Source of the DNA: Terriglobia bacterium
GTDB taxonomy: Bacteria > Acidobacteriota > Terriglobia > UBA7540
NCBI GenBank assembly: GCA_030040515.1
Contig: JASHTO010000157.1
Location: forward strand, 1 to 11,961
Direction: 5' to 3'
Length of the DNA stretch: 11,961 nucleotides
The notes below the pieces were generated by a model, which saw nothing but the letters and a program-made list of their open reading frames with translations, ran no database searches and was not told the origin of the DNA. This document shows positions 6,800 to 11,961 of this stretch, in pieces (within the stretch, counting starts at the first letter, position 1; the number at the start of each line of letters is the position of its first letter). The position numbers and the translations under genes were made by a program.

Positions 6800-8673
6800 T
6801 AGCCTCCAAGATTGGTGACGGCCTGAACGGGATCGAGGCGAACGACTCTTTGGAACAATTGTTGTCGCGCCCCTTGATCGTTCTGAATGCGTACACTGTT
6901 CTTCATGATCGTCACCAGGGCTTTGGCAATGGTTTTGGGATTTTCCCACGATTCCAACTTATTGTTTTCGATGCTCTGCGCCAACTCATCAATCATGGGC
7001 TGGGCAATAGGGGCTTTTCCGGCCGCAACGCAGATTTCGACGAGCTGCAATTTGCGGAAGAACTTTCCCCTTCCGGTAAGCTGCCTCTCCACCTCGTTCG
7101 TCATGGTGTCAATGGCCTTTTCCGCCTGGCCGGCTTTTAGCGCTTCAAGGGCCAGATCGTAGCTGTCCACAAATTTCCGGTGCCAGCCGGGCGCGGAGTG
7201 GTTTTCGATGACCGGAGCCGCCATCGGCGGGGCGCCCTCCGCGGGAGGAGCGCCTTCCGGAACCGGGGCACCGTCCGCAGCGGGAGCAGGGGCAGGGACA
7301 GGAGCGGGTTTTTCGGCCATCAGGTCCTGCAACCACGCGCGAGTTTCATGATTCGCGGCAGGAGTGTCATCGAGCAGGCAGGCATCCATCGCCTGCGGAA
7401 AGTCGCGCAACAGGGTCTTCAGTTCGCTGCGAATGGCGATGGCAATACCGGAATATTCACTGCCCAATCCCGCGCAAGCGTCCACCGTGAATTTCTGGAG
7501 GTCCAGCCAGGCGCGGCTGCAAGGAAGGGACATGGAGTTCTCCGTGGCCTCGAGCAATTCGGTCCACTTCCCCTCAATGGCCAGCCGCTTGATGTGCCGG
7601 CGAAGTTCCGAGGGCGGGCCTTCCAGCAAAGTTAAATCCTGTTTGCTCAAGGCAGCTCGCAACTCGCCCCAACGCAGGCCGCGCATCATGAGGTAGGGAG
7701 CGGGGTTGGAGGGATCGATTTTACGCAGAGCCGCCGCAGCGCTGGCTACGGCGGTGATCGCTGAACGGCGCTCGGCGGGCTCGTGGTCGGCGATCGGTAT
7801 AACGATGCCGCTGGGACCGGCTGGCCCGCCTGCCCGGACAGCGGCTCCTTCCTCCCCGCCGGCTTCGCCGCCCCCCTCCGCCGCAACCTCTTCAACAGGA
7901 TCCGGCTCCTTTTCACGTTTTTTCTGGAGAAATCCGTGTACAACCGGGCGAATCTCTCCCAGCAATCCTTCCAGCTTGTTGAGGGAAGGCGCGGCGTCAC
8001 CAAACTTCTCGTTGCAAAGTTCTTTGAGCGAGCCGAGGGCTTTGAGACTTTCGTCAAGGTCCTTTTCAGACTTAACATAGAAAGCCTTGGGTGATTCTTC
8101 GAAGCTCTTGTCCAACACCTCCAAAGCCACCTTGCCTTCCTCAATCGCCTTGGCACGGGCCTTTTTTGCGTCGTCGTTCTTGGTGTCGGCCTCATATCCC
8201 AGTTTGCGGGATTCTTGCACGTCCGTAAGGCCGTAGGGGGCTTTTTGATAGAGGGGGACGCTCTTGAGAGGAAGATCGAGCTTCGTCGCCAGGAACTCCA
8301 GGGGCGCGGCCCGCAACTCCGAATCGCCATCTTCAATTTCGGGATATAGCGTGTCCCAGAACTTGTCCACCAAACCGTGGCAAAGGGCCAGGCCGTCGCA
8401 GAGGCCGCTGAAGCCGATGGTCTTGATTGAGGCTTCCGTCAACCATACCGCCAGCCACAAGTCCTTGGTCTTTTTGGAGAGGGCCTCTGTGGCAAGTTTG
8501 ATGACCAGAGGATTGTCGGCAACTTTGCGGTCACTCTCGGACATGCCCGGGGGGGGGACAGCCTCTTCGCGCCGGGCTTCCTTGATCTTCGCATACAAGT
8601 CATCGTAGCGAAGATCCGCGCCGCTGGGATTCTCACCTTCGATGGGTTTTATTAGACTCTCAGCGAGTGCCAT
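6799..8673 (-). CDS. tssA: TssA (ImpA family), T6SS baseplate/sheath-cap assembly protein
   Basis: A 624-residue ImpA-family protein. The ImpA N-terminal domain spans about residues 7-130: LIKPIEGENPSGADLRYDD, then KDLWLAVWLTEASIKTIGFSGLCDGLALCHGLVDKFWDTLYP split over residues 70-111. A charged, Gly-rich linker (about 252-290) follows, then a middle helical block with YLMMRGLRWGELR (327-339) and an Ala/Pro-rich linker (453-492). The C-terminal domain (about 493-624) has KFFRKLQLVEICVAAGK (537-553) and LESWENP (573-579), the 'long' TssA/VasJ-like ending. TssA primes sheath-tube polymerisation at the baseplate, and long-type members cap the growing distal end. The ATG has an AGGAG 11 nt upstream inside tagJ. 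The final TAA overlaps the tssE ATG by one base, and the last codons (LGG) supply GGAGG for tssE. Family assignment is firm; the functional subclass is inferred. Confidence 0.92.
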   Translation of the reverse strand: MALAESLIKPIEGENPSGADLRYDDLYAKIKEARREEAVPPPGMSESDRKVADNPLVIKLATEALSKKTKDLWLAVWLTEASIKTIGFSGLCDGLALCHGLVDKFWDTLYPEIEDGDSELRAAPLEFLATKLDLPLKSVPLYQKAPYGLTDVQESRKLGYEADTKNDDAKKARAKAIEEGKVALEVLDKSFEESPKAFYVKSEKDLDESLKALGSLKELCNEKFGDAAPSLNKLEGLLGEIRPVVHGFLQKKREKEPDPVEEVAAEGGGEAGGEEGAAVRAGGPAGPSGIVIPIADHEPAERRSAITAVASAAAALRKIDPSNPAPYLMMRGLRWGELRAALSKQDLTLLEGPPSELRRHIKRLAIEGKWTELLEATENSMSLPCSRAWLDLQKFTVDACAGLGSEYSGIAIAIRSELKTLLRDFPQAMDACLLDDTPAANHETRAWLQDLMAEKPAPVPAPAPAADGAPVPEGAPPAEGAPPMAAPVIENHSAPGWHRKFVDSYDLALEALKAGQAEKAIDTMTNEVERQLTGRGKFFRKLQLVEICVAAGKAPIAQPMIDELAQSIENNKLESWENPKTIAKALVTIMKNSVRIQNDQGARQQLFQRVVRLDPVQAVTNLGG

Positions 8674-8679
8674 GTTTCA

Positions 8680-9402
8680 TCATTCTCCTGGCTGGGCAGG
8701 GGCGAACTCCAAGGAGCGCAGTTCCAGGAAGGGGATTTCTTCGTCGTCCACCAGCCACATTTTTTGGCCGAACGGAACCTCCTCGGGGTATCCCTCGCGC
8801 TGCTCCCAAACCGTGGCCCTTCCGAGCCGGACCGCTTCATCCGAATGTTGCCAGGAGGAGGGAGAAAGCACGGGAAGAAGAACCTCACCGAGTTCTGCAC
8901 CTTTGAATGAGGGGAAAGTGCTGACCGCTGCTGGCGTCCATAGGAGATCCCGCAGCCGCTTCGGGGGCTCGATTTTGATGGAGGCCACATGCTCAAGGGG
9001 AAGCAACAGGTAGGTGCCTGCGGCAAAGAGTTCCAGCCGGGATCCGAGCCTCGGATCGGCGTCTGAAAACGAGGTGAAGGGCTTCCCGTTGAGCGTCCCG
9101 GTACGGGGTGTCGCGGGTGTTTCCGAACGCTTCGGATACTCTCCCCGGCTGAAAAGATCCTGCCGCTGCCGCTCCGCATAGAGCGCGCTGCGATAGAGCA
9201 GAACCCCCAACTCACTCGAGGGTCCCGCTTGTCCCAGCACCTCGAGTTGCTTGTCGGCGCGCTCAAAATCTCCGGCGAAACATAAGAGTTCAAAGAGGAA
9301 TGTTCGGCGGCGCGCGTCGGTGGGGTTATCCCGAACTTCCGCCGTGAGCGCTTTCAGCGCATCAGACAATCGGCCGGCTTGAAACAACTCTTGTGAGCTC
9401 AT
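8680..9402 (-). CDS. tagJ: TagJ / ImpE family T6SS accessory protein
   Basis: A 240-residue ImpE-family protein from the preferred ATG; an in-frame GTG three codons upstream (9411) is less well placed relative to the GGAG. The N-terminal half is helical and repeat-like: ELFQAGRLSDALKAL (residues 5-19), then RRRTFLFELLCFAGDFERADKQLEVL (31-56), the ImpE 'VFLFQLLC--G-W-RA--QL' signature. The C-terminal half carries the family block KRLRDLLWTPA (148-158), GEVLLPVLSPSSW (172-184), RLGRATVWEQREG (192-204) and FLELRSLEF (225-233). In Pseudomonas HSI-I the homologue HsiE1/TagJ is cytoplasmic, binds the TssB sheath subunit and links it to ClpV, helping but not essential for disassembly. The region joining the two halves is shorter than in typical members, as I recall them. 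Six bases separate its TGA from tssA, so the two are very likely co-translated. Confidence 0.9.
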   Translation of the reverse strand: MSSQELFQAGRLSDALKALTAEVRDNPTDARRRTFLFELLCFAGDFERADKQLEVLGQAGPSSELGVLLYRSALYAERQRQDLFSRGEYPKRSETPATPRTGTLNGKPFTSFSDADPRLGSRLELFAAGTYLLLPLEHVASIKIEPPKRLRDLLWTPAAVSTFPSFKGAELGEVLLPVLSPSSWQHSDEAVRLGRATVWEQREGYPEEVPFGQKMWLVDDEEIPFLELRSLEFAPAQPGE

Positions 9403-9410
9403 CTCCGGCA

Positions 9411-9414
9411 CTCC
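9411..9414 (-). promoter_or_regulatory. Ribosome-binding site deciding the tagJ start
   Basis: GGAG lies 8 nt upstream of the ATG whose first base is 9402. An in-frame GTG at 9411 overlaps the last base of this GGAG and so has no usable spacing to it. This favours the ATG start and a 240-residue TagJ over a 243-residue version. Confidence 0.6.
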
Positions 9415-9446
9415 GTGGATAGATATTAATGCGGATCTCTACAGAG

Positions 9447-9566
9447 CGACATAAATTGTAGCGGCGCTCTACGACCCATCGCCAGAAGACGGCTTTGGGT
9501 CGCAGGGCGAGCGCCGACCGGCGGTCATAGACCGCCGCTAAGCCAAATATGCAAACGCTTATGTCG
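9447..9566. repeat. REP/MITE-like nested palindromic element between hcp and tagJ
   Basis: Several inverted arms are nested in 120 bp. The outer ends are CGACATAA (9447-9454) and TTATGTCG (9559-9566). Inside these are TAGCGGCG (9459-9466) and CGCCGCTA (9533-9540). A long hairpin pairs GGCGCTC (9463-9469) with GAGCGCC (9509-9515) and CGACCC (9472-9477) with GGGTCG (9497-9502). A second compact hairpin is CGGCGGTC-ATA-GACCGCCG (9519-9537), a perfect 8-bp stem with a 3-nt loop. Arms 9459-9466 and 9463-9469 overlap, so alternative folds compete. There is no transposase, and I see no obvious target-site duplication beside the outer ends. It resembles dispersed REP-type repeats; copies elsewhere in the genome cannot be seen from this window. 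Confidence 0.6.
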
Positions 9567-9680
9567 TTCCGTGTAACACCAACTCTCACCACCTAACGCC
9601 TTCGTATGAGGGGCAACCTGTCCGCCACTTGCGCCGATGCTGCAGCAATTCCTTCGACGCCGGCAGGCAATTGACATAAT
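9567..9680. other. Non-coding spacer between the palindromic element and the hcp hairpin
   Basis: This is the remainder of the 360-bp gap between hcp and tagJ. I see no supported gene; short open frames here lack a ribosome site and family resemblance. The only local structure noted is a 10-bp perfect palindrome, TGCTGCAGCA (9638-9647), that could be a protein-binding site or chance. The tagJ-proximal part of the gap (9403-9446) holds an AT-rich stretch with TAATAT (9423-9428, minus strand), but no matching -35 hexamer at a normal distance. Confidence 0.4.
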
Positions 9681-9735
9681 GAGGGGAGTGCTCTCACAGC
9701 CCCTTGCGCGATTGGCTGTGAAAACAACTCCCCTC
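9681..9735 (-). terminator. Two-tier inverted repeat just downstream of hcp (candidate terminator or mRNA-stabilising hairpin)
   Basis: An outer perfect 9-bp arm pair (GAGGGGAGT at 9681-9689 with ACTCCCCTC at 9727-9735) encloses a perfect 8-bp pair (TCACAGCC at 9694-9701 with GGCTGTGA at 9714-9721), with a 12-nt loop and small internal bulges. In transcript order it begins 27 nt after the hcp stop codon. No U-tract follows; the next bases read ATTATGTCAATTG. It therefore does not meet the strict intrinsic-terminator pattern. It may instead protect the hcp 3' end from exonucleases, attenuate read-through into tagJ, or do both. Structure is seen directly; function is inferred. Confidence 0.55.
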
Positions 9736-9762
9736 CGGTCTTGCCAGCCTGGGCAGGCGACT

Positions 9763-10248
9763 TCACGAGGATGCGACTTGCTTTTGATCGAACGTCGCTG
9801 AGCCCGCCAGGGTAACTGAGCCACTCGATGTATCCTGCGTGTAATACTGATACTGAATCTTCTCGTAAGCGATGGTAAGGCTTATCGGAGGAACTCCTGA
9901 AGATCCTCCGCCCATCGAGACAGAGGTAATGAAACAGTTCGTCAGAGTGATGACGAGGTAGCTGTAAGGCGTCCCCCCGCCTCCTGTCTTGCGACCCGTG
10001 AACGTGCTGGTGGCAATGTGGGTCCCCTTCGTCAGGTTTTGAATCAGTTGGAAGCTGGCAGCTTCCAAGGGGAAACTGCAGGAGAAATCTGTACACGAGG
10101 GCTTTCCGGCGGACAGTCCCTTTCCGCCCAGGCTAGCCATATTCGATGCTCCCCAACTCCAGGAATCAAGCTCAATGTTGTTCGTCATTCCTTGCGCTTG
10201 CGATTCACCGTTGACCCCGGTTATCAGCAGATAGTAATCACTGGGCAT
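9763..10248 (-). CDS. hcp: Hcp (TssD), T6SS inner-tube protein
   Basis: A 161-residue protein, the normal Hcp size. Hcp hexamers stack into the inner tube that is propelled from the cell and can carry effectors in the lumen. The N-terminus has YYLLITGVNGESQAQGM followed by IELDSWSWGASN (residues 25-36), the Hcp opening strand pattern with its 'SWSWG' motif. Later come a GRKTGGGGTPYSYLVITL stretch (85-102) and the closing strand AYEKIQYQYYTQD (127-139), equivalent to the family's 'F-KI---Y--QD'. Cysteines sit at 52, 57 and 105. A strong GGAGGAAGGAG ribosome site (10251-10261) precedes the ATG. The gene sits apart from tssC by 95 bp, in which I see no clear promoter, and is followed within 30 bp by a large hairpin (9681-9735), consistent with independent, high expression. 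Confident as an Hcp-family protein. Confidence 0.95.
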   Translation of the reverse strand: MPSDYYLLITGVNGESQAQGMTNNIELDSWSWGASNMASLGGKGLSAGKPSCTDFSCSFPLEAASFQLIQNLTKGTHIATSTFTGRKTGGGGTPYSYLVITLTNCFITSVSMGGGSSGVPPISLTIAYEKIQYQYYTQDTSSGSVTLAGSATFDQKQVASS

Positions 10249-10343
10249 TGCTCCTTCCTCCTTTTCCTCTATGAATTAACCACACGGGTTGTCGGCACAC
10301 TGGCATATTGCCGAAAATCCCGCCTGACCTACGAACTTGAACC

Positions 10344-11834
10344 TCACCGCTTTGCCGGTTCCGGCAAGTCCGCTACCAGGCGAAGCGAAACGCTGAGCTC
10401 ATCCAACTGGAAGCGGGGGCGAAGATACGAGATTGCCCGGTAGCAGCCCGGCTTCCCCTTGATCTCCTCGACATCCACACGCGCTTCCCGCAAGGGGAAT
10501 TGCGCCTTGGTGGCCTGGTCCGCATTGTCATCCTGGGTCACGTACTGGCTGATCCAGCGATTCAGGAAGCGCCAGCAATCGTCCTTGGACATGAAGCTGC
10601 CGATCTTGTCACGCATCATGGCCTTCAGGTAGTGAGCGAACCGGCAGGTGGCCATCATGTACGGAAGTTGGGCCGAAATGCGCGCGTTGGCCGTTGCCGC
10701 ATCGCTGTCATAAACCTTGGGTTTGTTGCAGGATTGGACGCTGAAGAATGCCGCCTTGTCCGTGCCTTTGCAATGGACCAGCGGCACCAAACCCTGATCC
10801 GCAAGTTCCTTCTCACGCCGGTCGGTAATGGCGATTTCGGTGGGACATTTGAGCGCGACGTCGCCCTCATCGGTATGGAAGGTGTGAGAGGGCAAGCCTT
10901 CCACCAGCCCGCCGCCTTCCACGCCACGGATCGCCGTGCACCAATTGTATTGCGAGAAAGCCTGCGTCATCCGGGCTCCAAGCGCGTAAGCGGCATTACC
11001 CCACAGGTACTTGCTGTGGTCCGTGCCATCCACGCCCTCTTCATAATTGAAGGCATCCACCGGCACGGTGTCCCGGCCATAAGGCAAACGCATCAGCACC
11101 CGGGGACAAGTAAGGCACACGTACTTCGAGTCGTCACTTTGGCGGAATCCTTTCCATTTGGCGTATTCCGTCGTGTCGAAGATCCTTCCGATGTCCCGGG
11201 GTTGATCCAACTGCGTGTAGCTTTCCATATTCATGAGGGTTGGAGAGGCCGCGGAGATGAAGGGTGCATGCGCTGACGCCGCCACCGCCGCCATCTTCTC
11301 CAGCAACTCCAGGTCTTCCGGATGCTTGCCGAACTCGTAATCGCCAATCAGCGCCCCGTAAGGCTGCCCGCCGAACACCCCGAACTCCTCTTCGTAAACC
11401 TTCTTGAAGGCCGCGCTTTGATCGAACTCCGGAGCGCGTTGGAGGTCACGCAGAAGGTCCTTCTTCGAGACATTCAGCACCTTGATCTTCAACATGGCGC
11501 TGGTTTCGCTCTGGCTGATCAGGTACTTAACGCCGCGCCACGTGCCTTCCAGCTTTTGGAAGGTGGGATGATGGAGGATTTCGTTGAGCTGGATGGAGAG
11601 CAAATGATCGATCTGCCCAATCCGGGCATTGATCATCGCTTCGGTGTCTTTGGAAACTGTGACTTCGCCCGCCAAAACCTGGCTGATGAATTCCTTCACC
11701 AGACTCTTGCCGCGTTCGCGAGAGGCGGCATCGGTCCCCACTCTGCCAGTTTCGACAATCTGGTCGAGTAATGTCCTTTCACCTACTTGTTCGGTTGTCT
11801 GTGCTTGTGCAGAAGCTTTAGCATCCTTAGGCAT
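10344..11834 (-). CDS. tssC: TssC (VipB/HsiC), T6SS contractile sheath large subunit
   Basis: A 496-residue protein of the usual TssC length (about 490-500). It forms the contractile sheath with TssB; contraction drives the Hcp-VgrG needle outward. Family hallmarks are visible: FQKLEGTWRGVKYLI near residues 92-106, FGVFGGQPYGALIGDYEF at 151-168, LMRLPYGRD at 247-255, the CRFAHYLKAMMRDKIG block at 397-412, and the C-terminal YLRPRFQLDELSVSLRLVADLP at 470-491. A short helix-like stretch, LLDQIVETG (residues 22-30), lies where ClpV contacts VipB in the canonical system. The ATG start is preceded by AAGGAGGG at good spacing and overlaps the tssB stop by 8 bp, indicating translational coupling. 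Ninety-five non-coding bases separate the TGA from hcp. Identification is secure. Confidence 0.97.
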   Translation of the reverse strand: MPKDAKASAQAQTTEQVGERTLLDQIVETGRVGTDAASRERGKSLVKEFISQVLAGEVTVSKDTEAMINARIGQIDHLLSIQLNEILHHPTFQKLEGTWRGVKYLISQSETSAMLKIKVLNVSKKDLLRDLQRAPEFDQSAAFKKVYEEEFGVFGGQPYGALIGDYEFGKHPEDLELLEKMAAVAASAHAPFISAASPTLMNMESYTQLDQPRDIGRIFDTTEYAKWKGFRQSDDSKYVCLTCPRVLMRLPYGRDTVPVDAFNYEEGVDGTDHSKYLWGNAAYALGARMTQAFSQYNWCTAIRGVEGGGLVEGLPSHTFHTDEGDVALKCPTEIAITDRREKELADQGLVPLVHCKGTDKAAFFSVQSCNKPKVYDSDAATANARISAQLPYMMATCRFAHYLKAMMRDKIGSFMSKDDCWRFLNRWISQYVTQDDNADQATKAQFPLREARVDVEEIKGKPGCYRAISYLRPRFQLDELSVSLRLVADLPEPAKR

Positions 11835-11961
11835 TGCCGCCCTCCTTCACTTCCTCTTTACCTTCTTCCTTCTTTCCGCCAAGTTCCGCACGCAGCTTTT
11901 CCAGCTTCTCGGTATTGGAAACGGACTCCAGCAGGATTTCGTCCAATTTGTCGTTGGTCTG
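11827..11961 (-). CDS. tssB: TssB (VipA/HsiB), T6SS sheath small subunit, C-terminal end only
   Basis: Only the last 44 codons are in the window; the 5' part lies beyond the edge. The translated end has the run LDEILLESVSNTEKLEKL, the usual TssB finish in which a 'LDELL...NTEKLQ-L' helix closes the protein. A lysine/glutamate-rich tail (GGKKEEGKEEVKEGGNA) follows and ends at a TAA. TssB pairs with TssC to form the cytoplasmic contractile sheath around the Hcp tube. The stop codon lies 8 bp inside the start of tssC, and the order tssB-tssC with tight coupling is typical of these two partners, which are made in equal amounts. Identification rests on a short C-terminus plus position, but the combination is distinctive. 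The N-terminal region, which TagJ would bind in TagJ-type systems, cannot be seen. Confidence 0.88.
   Translation of the reverse strand, partial: QTNDKLDEILLESVSNTEKLEKLRAELGGKKEEGKEEVKEGGNA

Noticed and set aside
6800..6949. Upstream extension of tssE by 50 codons
   Set aside because: The extension is inside tssA, has low-complexity Arg/Ser-rich content without family resemblance, and the ATG at 6799 has its own GGAGG and the normal TssE N-terminus.
9423..9428. TAATAT as a -10 box for tagJ
   Set aside because: No acceptable -35 hexamer is found 16-19 bp upstream, and it sits only 20 bp before the start codon, leaving a very short leader.
9362..9592. Open frame of 76 codons on the minus strand over the palindromic element, with a 'LAAVYDRRSALALRPKA' stretch
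   Set aside because: The peptide is the translation of the REP-like repeat itself and runs into the tagJ coding region in another frame. I see no ribosome site.
10297..10317. Short inverted repeat (CGGCA/TGCCG) between tssC and hcp as a terminator
   Set aside because: It has only five paired bases with an 11-nt loop and no T-run, which is within chance expectation.

Overview
The window carries one type VI secretion system (T6SS) locus. All genes read on the minus strand, so transcription runs from position 11961 down to 1. In that order: the 3' end of tssB, tssC, hcp (tssD), a 360-bp non-coding gap, tagJ/impE, tssA, tssE, tssF, tssG, tssH (clpV), a 205-bp non-coding gap, and the 5' part of vgrG (tssI), cut by the window edge. 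About 93% of the window is coding on one strand, and I see no convincing gene on the plus strand. I see no tRNA, rRNA, CRISPR array, transposase or phage integrase.

Together the genes supply the contractile tail: sheath (TssB/TssC), inner tube (Hcp), baseplate parts (TssE, TssF, TssG), the assembly cap protein TssA, the spike (VgrG), the sheath-recycling AAA+ ATPase (ClpV) and its accessory factor (TagJ). The membrane-complex genes tssJ/tssL/tssM, the baseplate gene tssK and any PAAR or effector gene are absent here and may lie outside. Coupling is tight from tagJ to clpV: a 6-bp gap, a 1-bp TAATG overlap, a 1-bp gap, then overlaps of 37 and 41 bp. This points to one co-translated operon segment. 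hcp and vgrG, the secreted or consumed parts, are set apart by longer non-coding leaders.

The two gaps hold the least expected signals. Downstream of hcp is a two-tier inverted repeat (9681-9735). Further on is a roughly 120-bp nested palindromic element (9447-9566) that looks like a REP/MITE-type interspersed repeat.

The organism appears to be a moderately GC-rich Gram-negative bacterium. The repeat, with its core CGGCGGTC-ATA-GACCGCCG, resembles dispersed repeats I recall from soil Verrucomicrobia (Pedosphaera-like), and the gene order is not one of the common proteobacterial ones. The Verrucomicrobia assignment is an inference without a database search. No clearly new system is visible. 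The interest lies in the regulatory and repeat structure and in lineage-specific features of the T6SS proteins.
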